DNA from: Caulobacteraceae bacterium
Lineage (GTDB): Bacteria > Pseudomonadota > Alphaproteobacteria > Caulobacterales > Caulobacteraceae
NCBI GenBank assembly: GCA_947475415.1
Contig: CANJLH010000006.1
Coordinates: 1-64,000 of the forward strand
Direction of reading: 5' to 3'
DNA length: 64,000 nucleotides
Below are positions 17,421 through 26,383 of the stretch, in pieces. The notes below the pieces were generated by a model. It saw nothing but the letters and a program-made list of their open reading frames with translations. It had not been told where the DNA came from and searched no databases. A program made the position numbers and the translations under genes. How positions within the stretch are numbered: position 1 is the stretch's first letter; each line of letters opens with the position of its first letter.

Positions 17421-18662
17421 ATGGCCGGCGACATCTTCTCCGATCCCCGCGCCTGGGCCGACATGGACAGCTGGAGGCGCGCGGCGGTCACACTGCACGC
17501 CAGTGGGCCCATCCACCGCGTTGAGCCGCAGGACAGCGATCCCTTCTGGGCGGTGATCTCCCGCGATGCGATCTACGAGGTGGAGCGGCGCGCTGCGGTG
17601 TTCACCAATGCGCCGGAACCGGTGCTGATCTCCAGAAAGGCTATCGCCGCGCGGCCCTTTCCGCTGCGCACCCTGGTCCACATGGACGCGCCTGACCACG
17701 CCAAGTACCGCAAGCTGGCCCAGGATTGGTTTCGCGGCCCGAGCCTGGAGCGGATGCAGGATCGCCTGGCGGACTTGAGCGCCCGCTCGGTGGCGCGGTT
17801 GCGCGAGGCCGGCGGGGTCTGCGACTTCGTGAGTGCGGTGGCGGAGCGCTACCCCCTGGAGACCGTGCTGCAGATCCTGGGTCTGCCGGAATCCGACTTC
17901 GACCAGATGCTGCGCCTCACGCGGGAGATGTTCGGCCAGCAGGATCCGGACCTGCGACGGGGCGACGGCCGCCGTCAGGCCTTCGCCGAGGTGGTGGGCG
18001 AAATGCTCGCCTATTTCAGGGCCCTGGCAGCGGATCGTCGAGCGAACCCAACCGAAGACCTGGCTTCGGCCATCGCCAATGGAACTATCGATGGCGGCCC
18101 AATCCCGGTCATGGACGTCCTCAGTTACTATCTGATCATCGCCACGGCGGGCCACGACTCCTCCTCCTACGCCATGGCCGGCGGGGTCCAGGCCCTGGCG
18201 GAAAACCCGCGCCAGTTCCACCGGCTGAAGGCCGAGCCTGATCTTCTCAACAACGCTGTTGAGGAGATATTCCGCTGGACCAGCCCGGCGCGCCACTTCA
18301 TGCGCACGGCCCAAGTGGACGCCGAGATCGCTGGACAGCCCGTGAAGGCCGGGGACTGGATTTACCTCTCCTACGCGGCCGCCAATCTGGATCCGGCTGT
18401 GTTCGATGATCCGCTGACCTTCGACATCGCCCGCCCCAACGCTGACCGCCACGCCACCTTCGGCCATGGTCCGCATTTCTGCCTGGGCATCCAGCTGGCG
18501 CGGATGGAGATGCGCTCCCTGTTCGGCGCCCTCGCCGCCAACCTGGAATCCCTTGAGCCCGATGGGCCAGCGGCCTTCAGCCAGATCACGTCCGTCGGCG
18601 GCGTCAAGCATCTGCCAATCCGCTACGGCCTGAACCCAGACCTCGCAGAGGCCCCCGCATGA
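17421..18662 (+). CDS. Cytochrome P450, copy 1
   Basis: A soluble bacterial P450 of 413 residues. The I-helix oxygen-activation motif is AGHDSS (243-248), the ExxR pair is E282/R285, and the heme loop FGHGPHFCLG gives Cys354 as thiolate ligand. Such class I enzymes hydroxylate hydrophobic substrates with electrons from a ferredoxin and reductase; neither is encoded nearby. The stop overlaps the BKACE start by 4 bases, so P450, BKACE and SDR are one operon. The ribosome-binding site is weak. Confidence 0.93.
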   Translation: MAGDIFSDPRAWADMDSWRRAAVTLHASGPIHRVEPQDSDPFWAVISRDAIYEVERRAAVFTNAPEPVLISRKAIAARPFPLRTLVHMDAPDHAKYRKLAQDWFRGPSLERMQDRLADLSARSVARLREAGGVCDFVSAVAERYPLETVLQILGLPESDFDQMLRLTREMFGQQDPDLRRGDGRRQAFAEVVGEMLAYFRALAADRRANPTEDLASAIANGTIDGGPIPVMDVLSYYLIIATAGHDSSSYAMAGGVQALAENPRQFHRLKAEPDLLNNAVEEIFRWTSPARHFMRTAQVDAEIAGQPVKAGDWIYLSYAAANLDPAVFDDPLTFDIARPNADRHATFGHGPHFCLGIQLARMEMRSLFGALAANLESLEPDGPAAFSQITSVGGVKHLPIRYGLNPDLAEAPA

Positions 18663-19546
18663 CCGCAATCGCACCCCTGATCATCGAGGCGGCCATCTCG
18701 CCCTTCCGCGCCGAGGCTCCGGTCAAGGATGACCAGGCCCTGCTGGGCGAGGCCCGCGCCAGCATCGCCGCTGGCGCCTCGGTGATCCACTTTCACCACG
18801 ACACCCGACTGGAGCCCGCAGAGTCTGTCGCCGCACTGATCGAATTTTCCCGCAAGTTGCTGGCCGACCATCCCGGCGTGCTGCTCTATCCCGGCATTCT
18901 GGGCGGCTCGTCATCGCGAGAGCACGCCGCGCACCTGGAGCCGATGGCCGAGGCTGGCGTCCTGGGGCTTGCGCCCCTCGATCCCGGCGCGTCGGTGCCC
19001 TACGACCTGGACGCGGACGGGTTTCCCCGCGGACACGGATATGTCTGGAACAACTTCTCCACCGCCAAGGCGGTGACCGCCGCCATGCGCCAGCGGGGCG
19101 TGCCCCTGACCATCGGGGTTTACGAGCCTGTCCAGTTGCGTTGGGCGCTGGCGGCCGAGGCGGCGGGCAAGCTGCCGGCGGGCACGATGGTGAAGCTCTA
19201 CTTCGGCGGCCGCTCCAGCCTATTCGACCTGGGCAGGCCGGCGCTCAACTTCGGGCTGCCGCCCACCACCCAGGCGCTGGACATGTATCTCGCCATGATG
19301 GCGGGCTCGCGCCTGACCTGGAACGTGGGGATCATGGGTGATTCCCTGATGCGCTCGCCCCTGGCCCGCTACGCCCTGGAGCGTGGCGGCCATCTGCGGG
19401 TGGGTATCGAGGACATCGCCGAAACCACCGACGAGACCAACGCCGGCACTGTGACAGCCGCGGCCGCCCTGGCCGCCGAGGTAGGCCGGCCCGTGGCGAC
19501 ACCGGTCCAGGCCGCGGCGCTGCTGGGGATCGGCGCCCATGGTTGA
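18659..19546 (+). CDS. BKACE family protein (beta-keto acid cleavage enzyme)
   Basis: A 295-residue TIM-barrel protein of the 3-keto-5-aminohexanoate cleavage (DUF849) family, which transfers the acyl part of a beta-keto acid to CoA and releases a second acyl unit. The zinc ligands are seen as HFH (H44, H46) and the conserved LRVGIED near residue 258. The sequence after the metal motif (HDTRLEPAES) departs from the usual VRDP, so substrate specificity is probably new. It is coupled to the P450 (ATGA) and overlaps the following SDR by 8 bases. Confidence 0.85.
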   Translation: MTAIAPLIIEAAISPFRAEAPVKDDQALLGEARASIAAGASVIHFHHDTRLEPAESVAALIEFSRKLLADHPGVLLYPGILGGSSSREHAAHLEPMAEAGVLGLAPLDPGASVPYDLDADGFPRGHGYVWNNFSTAKAVTAAMRQRGVPLTIGVYEPVQLRWALAAEAAGKLPAGTMVKLYFGGRSSLFDLGRPALNFGLPPTTQALDMYLAMMAGSRLTWNVGIMGDSLMRSPLARYALERGGHLRVGIEDIAETTDETNAGTVTAAAALAAEVGRPVATPVQAAALLGIGAHG

Positions 19547-20384
19547 GCCCGCATCAAGACTTTCCGACCGTGTGATCGTCATTACCGGCGCCGCCTCGGG
19601 CTTTGGCCTGCTGGTGGCCCAGCGCGCCGCCGAGCGGGGCGCCCGGGTGGTGGGCGGCGACCTCAATAGCGACGTCCTGGCGGAGGCCTTCGGCGCACTG
19701 GCGGCCCGCGGCCTCAATGTCGCCTGGCGGGTCGTAGACGTCACGTCAGCCCAAGACATGAAGGCCCTGGCGAGCCTGGCGGTGGAGCGGTTCGACCGCA
19801 TTGACGTGCTGGTCAACAATGCCGGGATCATGCCGCTGGCCTTCTTCGCCGACCATGAGCGGGCGGCCGCCGGCTGGTCCAAGGCCATCGACGTCAATCT
19901 CAAGGGCGTGGTGAACGGCATCTCCGCGGTGTTCGACCAGATGATCGCCCAGGGCCGCGGCCATGTGGTCAATATATCTTCGACCTATTCCAACGCCCCC
20001 ACCGAGGGCGCCGGTGTCTATGCCGCCACCAAGTGCGCGGTGAACATGATCTCGGAATCCCTGCGCATCGAGGGCCAGGGCCGGATCAAGGTCTCCATCG
20101 TGCGGCCCACCGGCGTGCCGACGACGGCGCTGGCCGGTTCGATCGTCAACCGCCGCGCTTCCATCGGCATGGTCGGCCACCACGCCGCCGAAGCGGGCGA
20201 GAAGATGAAACAGTTGTTCACCGGAACCCTGCCGCCACAGTTCGCCGATCTGGACGCCATCGGCTGCTTCGCCCTGGATCCCGCCACAGTGGCCGAGACG
20301 ATCCTCTACGTCATCGACCAGCCGTGGGGCGTCTCGATCAGCGACATCACCGTACGTGCGTCGGGGGAACCCTACCTGCTCTGA
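19539..20384 (+). CDS. SDR family oxidoreductase
   Basis: A 281-residue SDR with TGAASGFG (16-23), NNAG (93-96), Ser in NISSTY (147-148) and Y161/K165. GGDLN after strand 2 favours NAD. The C-terminal extension (GVSISDITVRASGEPYLL) is typical of YdfG-like members. Its start lies inside the BKACE gene, so it is translated as the third gene of the P450/BKACE/SDR operon. It may form or reduce the keto group acted on by BKACE. Confidence 0.88.
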   Translation: MVEPASRLSDRVIVITGAASGFGLLVAQRAAERGARVVGGDLNSDVLAEAFGALAARGLNVAWRVVDVTSAQDMKALASLAVERFDRIDVLVNNAGIMPLAFFADHERAAAGWSKAIDVNLKGVVNGISAVFDQMIAQGRGHVVNISSTYSNAPTEGAGVYAATKCAVNMISESLRIEGQGRIKVSIVRPTGVPTTALAGSIVNRRASIGMVGHHAAEAGEKMKQLFTGTLPPQFADLDAIGCFALDPATVAETILYVIDQPWGVSISDITVRASGEPYLL

Positions 20385-20393
20385 CGGTGGACC

Positions 20394-21716
20394 TTAAGCT
20401 TCCACCTTGTCCATTTCCCGACGCCCGGCGTCCATGAACAGCTTGACCACATCCGCAGAGGTCACGATGCGGGTGGCGCCTTCCTCGACCGGCCGGTTGC
20501 CGCCGGAAGACCGGACCGTGGTGTCGACGTGTTTGCCCGCCGCGCGCAAGGCGCCCACGGTGCACTGGTCACGCGGGATATGCTTGAAGGGATCGAAGGA
20601 GTAGGTCCGGAACGCATTCAAGTGCGTCATCTTGTTGATCTCTTCGTCGGTGCACCCTGCGAAGCCGCGCATCAGATATTCCGGTGTCTCCGGCCACACC
20701 GTGTCGGAGTGGGGATAGTCGCACTCGTAGCAGATGATATCGATGCCGATGTCGTCGCGGTACTTCACCCCATGCTTGTCGTCGATGAAGCAGGTGATGA
20801 AGTGTTCCCGGAAGATGTCGGAAGGCTTGCGGCCGCCGAAGTCGGTGTGAGTCCATTCATGATGGTGCTCGAAGGTGAAGTCGGCCCGCTCCAGGAAGTA
20901 GGGAATCCAGCCGATGCCGCCCTCGGACAGCGCCACCTTCAGGTCTGGATATTTCTGTAGCGCGCGAAGTTGCAGCCAGTCGGAAGCTGAATTGGCGATC
21001 GACATCGGCATGGCCGTAATCCAGGCGTCGATCGGGCTTTCCATCGACGGGTGCGCCGCCGCGGCGCCGGTGCCGATATGGCAATTGAGCACCACGTGGT
21101 TGTCGGCGCAGACCTTCCACAGCGGCTCCCAATAGTCGTTGTGAATGCTGGGCCAGCCCTTGAGCGCCGGGTTGTCAGAGAACGCCACCGCGTGGACGCC
21201 CTTCTTCACCAGCCGCTTGATCTCCGCCACCACAAGGTTGACGTCCCAGACCGGCAGGATCCCCATCGGAATGAACCGGCCGGGGTAGGATCCGCACCAC
21301 TCGTCCACGTGCCAGTCGTTGTAGGCCTGCAGCATGGTCAGCGCGAGGGCCTTATCCTTGGACTGTGAGAAGTATCCGCCGTCAAAGCCCACGAAAGTGC
21401 CGAAGTTCAGCGACGCCAGCAGGCCGTTGACGTTCATGTCCTCCACCCGCTTGTGGACGTTGTAGGACCCCTCCCGCATCTGCGACAGCGCGGTGGGTTC
21501 CATGCCGTATTCGCTGCGCGGGCGACCAACCACGGCGTTCAGGCCCACATTGGCCACCACCCGGTCCTCGAACACCCAGAATCCGTCGCCATTGGGCCGG
21601 ATCTCATATTTCGGGGCCTTGTCCTTCAGGGCCGCCGGAACATGTTGGTCGAACATCTCCGCAGGCTCGACGATGTGGTCGTCAACGCTGGCGATAATCA
21701 TGTCTTCGAGTTTCAT
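20394..21716 (-). CDS. Amidohydrolase family protein (PF04909, ACMSD-like), copy 2
   Basis: A 440-residue paralogue of the protein at 1297-2610, with shared landmarks ASVDDHIVEPAEMFDQH, NVGLNAVVGRPRSEYGMEP, NDWHVDEWCGSYPGRFIPMG, NCHIGTGAAAAHPS and CDYPHSDTVWP. GGAGGAAATCCA before the ATG supports the start. The protein ends with a highly charged tail (DAGRREMDKVEA). Two such enzymes 18 kb apart suggest related reactions on different intermediates, for example decarboxylation of a ring-fission acid; this is inference. Confidence 0.88.
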   Translation of the reverse strand: MKLEDMIIASVDDHIVEPAEMFDQHVPAALKDKAPKYEIRPNGDGFWVFEDRVVANVGLNAVVGRPRSEYGMEPTALSQMREGSYNVHKRVEDMNVNGLLASLNFGTFVGFDGGYFSQSKDKALALTMLQAYNDWHVDEWCGSYPGRFIPMGILPVWDVNLVVAEIKRLVKKGVHAVAFSDNPALKGWPSIHNDYWEPLWKVCADNHVVLNCHIGTGAAAAHPSMESPIDAWITAMPMSIANSASDWLQLRALQKYPDLKVALSEGGIGWIPYFLERADFTFEHHHEWTHTDFGGRKPSDIFREHFITCFIDDKHGVKYRDDIGIDIICYECDYPHSDTVWPETPEYLMRGFAGCTDEEINKMTHLNAFRTYSFDPFKHIPRDQCTVGALRAAGKHVDTTVRSSGGNRPVEEGATRIVTSADVVKLFMDAGRREMDKVEA

Positions 21717-21855
21717 TGGATTTCCTCCGGCGCCCGCACGCGGCTCGTCGTGTTGTAGGGCGAATCCGACGGCAGAGCGAGGGGCGCGCGACTGCGCGTC
21801 GTCGTAATGCGATCACATATGCGATGAATTGGCGAAGCGCCGAATCTGCTGCCGT

Positions 21856-22494
21856 TCAGGGACGGTTACAGCCGGTGGCGCGCCCTTGAAGTGCGGCCAT
21901 AACCTCGCCGCTCGAGGTCACCGTGGAGATCATCTTCAGTTGCTGTTCGACGATCACCCGGTGGCCCTCGGCGTCGCCGGCCGCGATACAGTCCTCGGGG
22001 ATCACCACGTGGTAGCCGAATTCGACAGCCGCCATGGCGTTGCCGGGAATGCCGACGTTGGTCGACATTCCCGTCAGCACCACCGTCTCCACCTTCAGCC
22101 GGCGAAGCGTGGCGTCCAGGGTCGTGCCCAGAAAGGCGATCAGACCCGAGCCGCGCTGGATGATGTAGTCATCCGCCTGTGGGGCGATCTGGGGCGGATG
22201 TTCCACCGCCTTGGCCCCTGCCACCATGATCTTGGCCTTGATCGAAACAGACGAGATCAGCGAGTTGGCGAGCTTGTCGGCCATGTCCGGCCGCAGCGCC
22301 GCCGGCGTATAGACCACCGGCAGGCCGGCCCTGCGGAACGCCGCGATCAGTGCGGCGATATTGTCCACGATTCCGCGAGCCCGGCACTGCTCAGCCAGCG
22401 CCGGAAACTGGGCGTATACCGGATCGATGATGCCCAACTGACATTCATTGATCACCAGCGCCGCCTTCTGGCCGGCCGCGAGGCTGCGGATCAT
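21856..22494 (-). CDS. Isochorismatase-like hydrolase-fold protein with non-canonical catalytic residues
   Basis: A 212-residue protein with the isochorismatase fold (LVINECQLGIIDP at the start, TVVLTGMSTNVGIPGNA, GYHVVIPEDC). The Asp-Lys-Cys triad of cysteine hydrolases is replaced: Glu17 for Asp, Arg114 for Lys and Gly148 for the nucleophile Cys. True isochorismatases also lack the cysteine but keep the aspartate. It may be a different lyase/hydrolase or a binding protein. It is divergent from the second P450 gene, with a shared 170-base promoter region. Confidence 0.82.
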   Translation of the reverse strand: MIRSLAAGQKAALVINECQLGIIDPVYAQFPALAEQCRARGIVDNIAALIAAFRRAGLPVVYTPAALRPDMADKLANSLISSVSIKAKIMVAGAKAVEHPPQIAPQADDYIIQRGSGLIAFLGTTLDATLRRLKVETVVLTGMSTNVGIPGNAMAAVEFGYHVVIPEDCIAAGDAEGHRVIVEQQLKMISTVTSSGEVMAALQGRATGCNRP

Positions 22495-22554
22495 TCTATG
22501 TTTCCCTTGCTGACCTGTGTTCCACTCACATGTAGAAGGCAGAGCCGGTCAATA

Positions 22555-22567
22555 TTGCGATATGCAA
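22555..22567. promoter_or_regulatory. Short palindrome upstream of the second P450
   Basis: TTGC-GATAT-GCAA lies in the A/T-rich part of the divergent region, 15 bases upstream of the -35 element proposed for the P450 gene. It is a possible regulator site, but short. Confidence 0.3.
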
Positions 22568-22581
22568 AATCGGCTTGTGCG

Positions 22582-22609
22582 TTGCGTAATTCGGACGGCG
22601 CGCTACCGT
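22582..22609 (+). promoter_or_regulatory. Housekeeping-type promoter for the second P450
   Basis: TTGCGTA, 13 bases, GCTACCGT: this matches the Caulobacter housekeeping sigma pattern (TTGACGS-N10-14-GCTANAWC) in spacing and most positions. The P450 start codon is 55 bases downstream. A near-identical arrangement stands before the VOC gene at 43676. Confidence 0.5.
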
Positions 22610-22664
22610 TAGGTCCCATCCCGGCCGGCGCGGACCTCTGTGCGGCTCAATGGTGAGGTAGGTC

Positions 22665-23903
22665 ATGCTGGCGCAGTGCCCGGTCCACAAGGACTTCCAT
22701 CCGTTGTCCGCCGACTTTCTCGCAGATCCCTATCCGGTGTTCGCCAGTCTGCGCGAGGAAGGCCCAGTGGTCTATGCGCCGAAGATCGGCATGTATGTGG
22801 TCTCGCGCTACGCCGACGTGGTGCGCGTCATCGAAGACCGTGACACATATTCGTCCGCCAACGCCACCAGCCCCTTTATGCCGGTTTGCGCCGAGGCTCA
22901 GGCGATCCTGACCAGCGGATTTCCACGCAAGCCAACCTTCACCAACTGCGATCCGCCACGCCACCCGCGCATGCGCAACGCCGCTTCGCGCTGCCTGACC
23001 CCGAAACGCTGGGCCAAGACCCAGCCGGCGATCGAGGCCTGCGCGGAAGCCCTGGTGGACGCCCTGGCCGCCAAGCCGTTCTCCGACATCATGGCGGACC
23101 TGGCCTTCCCCCTGCCCGCCCTGGCCGGGTTCAGCGTCATCGGCTTTCCTCAGGGGGACACTGAGTTGCTGAAGGGCTGGTGCGGCCGACGCGTCGCGCT
23201 GACCTACGGCGACCTTGACCCCGCCGGCCAGGTTCAGGCCGCGCACGACCTTGTGGCGTTCTTCGACTACTGTCGCGACTTCGTGGAACGCCGCCGCCGC
23301 GAACCTGCCGACGACCTCACCTCGGACCTGTTGCAACTGGCCGCAGAAAAGCCCGACCTGCTTGAGGTCGATGATATCGTCAGCATGGTCTATTCGATCA
23401 GCCTCGCGGGACACGAGACCACCACGGCGGCGATCCTCGACGGACTCCAGGCTCTGCTGCCAAACCGGCCCCATTGGAACGCCCTGTGCGCCGACCCGTC
23501 GCTGATCCCGGGCGCGGTGGAGGAGATGCTGCGGATCAACTGCCCGACGCAGGGCATCCGCCGGATCACCACTTGCGACACCGAGATCGACGGCGTTCCG
23601 ATCCCCAAGGGCTCGACCATGTTCCTCCTGCTCGCCTCGGCGAACAAGGACGCCGAGACGTTCGCCGATCCGGATGTGTTCGATCCTAAGCGCCCCAACG
23701 CCCGCGAGCACCTGGCGTTCGGGCGCGCCTGGCACCTGTGCCTCGGCGCGCCCCTGGCCCGGATCGAACTGCAGCTCGTCTTCGAGCACCTGACCCGCAA
23801 GACGCCGCGCATGTCGCTGGTCGAGGACCAGCAATTCCATTTCCCAGGCAACGTTCTGATCCGCGCGCCGGAACGATTGCTCGTCCACCCCAACGGCGCC
23901 TGA
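22665..23903 (+). CDS. Cytochrome P450, copy 2
   Basis: A 412-residue soluble P450. It has the I-helix AGHETT (248-253), ExxR as E287/R290 and the heme loop FGRAWHLCLG with Cys359. The unusual RAWH in the heme loop replaces the common GxHx pattern. It differs strongly from the P450 at 17421, so the two likely act on different substrates. The gene heads a run of flavin reductase and two SnoaL-like genes. No ferredoxin gene is adjacent. Confidence 0.93.
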   Translation: MLAQCPVHKDFHPLSADFLADPYPVFASLREEGPVVYAPKIGMYVVSRYADVVRVIEDRDTYSSANATSPFMPVCAEAQAILTSGFPRKPTFTNCDPPRHPRMRNAASRCLTPKRWAKTQPAIEACAEALVDALAAKPFSDIMADLAFPLPALAGFSVIGFPQGDTELLKGWCGRRVALTYGDLDPAGQVQAAHDLVAFFDYCRDFVERRRREPADDLTSDLLQLAAEKPDLLEVDDIVSMVYSISLAGHETTTAAILDGLQALLPNRPHWNALCADPSLIPGAVEEMLRINCPTQGIRRITTCDTEIDGVPIPKGSTMFLLLASANKDAETFADPDVFDPKRPNAREHLAFGRAWHLCLGAPLARIELQLVFEHLTRKTPRMSLVEDQQFHFPGNVLIRAPERLLVHPNGA

Positions 23904-23950
23904 CCGGCGCGCCGCCCAACGTTGTCCTTCCACCACATCAGGCAGACCAA

Positions 23951-24544
23951 ATGACCCTCGACACCCGCAGCGCCGGCTTCACCTTCATGATCCTGCGCCC
24001 CATCGCCGTGGCGGTCACAACGGTCTGCGACGGCCGCACCAACGGCCTGATGGCCGCCTCAGGCGGTGGCGGCGGCATCATTCCCGAGGCGCCGCGCGCC
24101 CAGATCGGCATCACCAAGTACAACATGACTCACGACATGATCATGAAGTCCGGCGTGTTCGCCTTCCACGTCCTGGCCGCGGCGCCGGACGATATCCTGC
24201 AGCAATCGCTGAACATCATGATGTCCCTGTCCGGTAGGTCCGGTCGCGAAGGCGACAAGATGGGGGGCCTGAACACCCGCCCCGGAGTGCTCGGCGTACC
24301 GATCCTCACCGACGCCCTCACCTATGTGGAGGCCAAGGTGGTCAAGGCCCTGGACGCCGACGAAAACACAATCTTCATCGGCGATGTGGTCGCCGCCGAG
24401 ACCCTGCGCAAGGCGCCCCCGCTGGACATTCCCACCGCCTGGGCCAACCTGCCCAAGAGCTGGGTCGAGGCATACGGCCGCGACCACGTTCCGCAGATGA
24501 ACCACGCTCGCGCCTGCCGCGGGCTTCCGCCCCTAGACCACTGA
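23951..24544 (+). CDS. Flavin reductase family protein
   Basis: A 197-residue protein of the flavin-reductase-like FMN-binding fold: ILRPIAVAVTTVCDGRTNGLMAAS at the N-terminus (flavin phosphate region), then ITKYNMTHDMIMKSGVFAFHVL and a conserved strand DALTYVEAKVVKALDADENTIFIGDVV. Members reduce FMN/FAD for two-component monooxygenases or act as flavoenzymes themselves. It could supply reduced flavin to the LLM proteins of the region; direct P450 coupling is less likely. It lies 47 bases after the P450. Confidence 0.83.
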   Translation: MTLDTRSAGFTFMILRPIAVAVTTVCDGRTNGLMAASGGGGGIIPEAPRAQIGITKYNMTHDMIMKSGVFAFHVLAAAPDDILQQSLNIMMSLSGRSGREGDKMGGLNTRPGVLGVPILTDALTYVEAKVVKALDADENTIFIGDVVAAETLRKAPPLDIPTAWANLPKSWVEAYGRDHVPQMNHARACRGLPPLDH

Positions 24545-24552
24545 GGAAACAG

Positions 24553-25140
24553 ATGACTGCCCACCCCCGCGAGGAAGTCGAGGCCGCCTTCCGTAACTAC
24601 GTCATGACAGGTCTGGTGAACGAAGACTGGATCGGCTGGTCGCAGTTGTTCACCGACGACGCCACCTACAACGACCACTTCTACGGCATATTCACCGGGC
24701 CGAAGGAGATCCAGATGTTCCTGGAATCTACCATGTCCACCGGCTCGCAGGTCTATTCGGTGCTGGTCTGGTACAACATTGACGGCGACCAGATTGTCTA
24801 CAAGGTGCTCAACCGGGCCGACAATCCCGAGCCCGGCGGCCCGCCGATCGAGTTTCCCTCCCTGCAAATCATCCAATACGCCGGCAACGGCAAATGGAAG
24901 TCAGAGGAGGACTGGTGGATCATGGCCGAAATGAAGGCCTTCGCGCAAAAATACGCCGCGGCCGCCGCCAAATTCGATCCCGAACACCGCCACAAGCTCA
25001 CCCGCGACGACTGGGGACCCTGGGTCGATTGGGCCAGGCCGGACCACGCCGGCCCCGCCAAACCCTCCTGGCTCGGCCGCGACGATGTCCCGGTGGTGCG
25101 CAGCATCAAGGATATGACCTTCGGAGTACGACATGGCTGA
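24553..25140 (+). CDS. SnoaL-like/NTF2-fold protein
   Basis: A 195-residue protein starting after GAGGAAACAG. The N-terminal half has an NTF2-like pattern (EEVEAAFRNYVMTGLVNEDW, LFTDDATYNDHFYGIFTGP, EDWWIMAE), followed by a C-terminal extension rich in Trp and Pro (DDWGPWVDWARPDHAGP). It is probably an accessory or isomerase-like enzyme of the pathway. It overlaps the next SnoaL-like gene by 8 bases, suggesting a heteromeric pair. Confidence 0.75.
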   Translation: MTAHPREEVEAAFRNYVMTGLVNEDWIGWSQLFTDDATYNDHFYGIFTGPKEIQMFLESTMSTGSQVYSVLVWYNIDGDQIVYKVLNRADNPEPGGPPIEFPSLQIIQYAGNGKWKSEEDWWIMAEMKAFAQKYAAAAAKFDPEHRHKLTRDDWGPWVDWARPDHAGPAKPSWLGRDDVPVVRSIKDMTFGVRHG

Positions 25141-25576
25141 TAATGGACTGGCCGAGCGGCTGCAGGCGCTGGAGGATCGCATGGCGATCCAGCAGCTTTT
25201 CATCGACTATGGGCGCTACCTGGATGCAGGCGACTTAGATGCCTATGCGAGCCTGTTCGCCGACGAAGGCGAGGTGCTGCTGGGACCGATGGGCCGCGCC
25301 AAGGGTCCCGCCGCCATAAAGGAGCTGATGACCAAGGCGCTGGAGGGCAAGATCGGAACTTCCTACCACATCATCTCCAGCCCGATGTTCAAGATCGACG
25401 GCGATACCGCCACTTCAGACGTCATGTGGACGGTGGTTCAGGCCCGGCCCGACGGCACGCCTTCCCTCAACGTGGTCGGCCGACACGTGGATGATCTCGT
25501 CCGCGAGCGCGGAGCCTGGAAGTTCAAGCGCCGCCGTGGATACGTCAGTCTGCCCAACGTCATGCCGAAATCATAG
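25133..25576 (+). CDS. SnoaL-like domain protein
   Basis: A 147-residue NTF2-fold protein of the SnoaL_4 type: LEDRMAIQQLFIDYGRYLD, ASLFADEGEVLLGPMGRAKG, and a final sheet GAWKFKRRRGYVS. The start lies inside the upstream SnoaL gene, so expression is coupled. Its stop abuts, without spacing, the stop of the convergent hydratase gene. Function unknown; small hydratase, isomerase or dehydratase roles are possible. Confidence 0.82.
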   Translation: MADNGLAERLQALEDRMAIQQLFIDYGRYLDAGDLDAYASLFADEGEVLLGPMGRAKGPAAIKELMTKALEGKIGTSYHIISSPMFKIDGDTATSDVMWTVVQARPDGTPSLNVVGRHVDDLVRERGAWKFKRRRGYVSLPNVMPKS

Positions 25577-26380
25577 TCACACGAAGCTGAAGCACACCGT
25601 CCCCAAAGGTCCGAAGTCGACGCGGAACTCGTCCCCGGCATTGGCGGCCACTAGCGAGGTGAACGAACCGGCCAGGATCACCTCGCCGGCCTGAAGCGTT
25701 TCGCCGAACTGGGCGAACTTGTTGGCGAGCCAGGCCGCACCATTGGCCGGATGGTCCAGCACCGCTGCGGCCACGCCGGAGTCTTCGATGATCCCGTTGC
25801 GGCGGCAAAGCGCGGAGACCCAGGGCAGATCCAGCGCGTCCGGCTTGAAGGTTTGCGCACCCAGCACCAGGGCGGCGGCGGCGGCGTTGTCGGAGATAGT
25901 ATCGAACACCTTGCGGGTCCGGCCCGTTGCGGCGTCCACCGGATCGATACGCTTGTCGATGATCTCCACCGCCGGGACCACATGGCCGGTGGCCGCCAGC
26001 ACATCCTCAAGGGTGCAGTTTGGCCCCCTTAACGGGCGATCGAGCACGAAGGCCAGCTCCACCTCCACCGCCGGCGCGATGAACCGGCCGGCCGGGATTT
26101 CGGCCCCGTCCGAATAGAACATGTCATCCAGCAGAACGCCGAAGTCCGGTTCGTCGATGTTTGACGACCGCTGCATCGCCCGCGACGTCAGGCCTACCTT
26201 GTGGCCGCGCACGGTTCGCCCGGCGGCCAGTTTGAGGGCGATCCAGGCGCTCTGCACGGCATAGGCGTCCTCGATCGTCATCTCCGGATGTTCCAGCGAG
26301 AACTGGTGCGTCGTCACCCGGCTAGCTTCGGCCGTCGCCAGGCGTGCGGCCAGGGCCGCGACTGTCGATTCGCTCAGCAT
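25577..26380 (-). CDS. 2-keto-4-pentenoate / 2-oxohept-4-ene-1,7-dioate hydratase-like protein
   Basis: A 267-residue member of the FAA-hydrolase/MhpD superfamily which adds water to 2-oxo-4-enoates made after meta-cleavage. Seen: [12 protein letters not shown], the metal-binding [16 protein letters not shown] (Glu residues around position 108), and the C-terminal [10 protein letters not shown]. It resembles HpcG/HpaH as much as MhpD. It lies 3 bases after the aldolase gene that would use its product, making a two-step lower-pathway operon. Confidence 0.9.
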   Translation of the reverse strand: MLSESTVAALAARLATAEASRVTTHQFSLEHPEMTIEDAYAVQSAWIALKLAAGRTVRGHKVGLTSRAMQRSSNIDEPDFGVLLDDMFYSDGAEIPAGRFIAPAVEVELAFVLDRPLRGPNCTLEDVLAATGHVVPAVEIIDKRIDPVDAATGRTRKVFDTISDNAAAAALVLGAQTFKPDALDLPWVSALCRRNGIIEDSGVAAAVLDHPANGAAWLANKFAQFGETLQAGEVILAGSFTSLVAANAGDEFRVDFGPLGTVCFSFV

Positions 26381-26383
26381 CGC

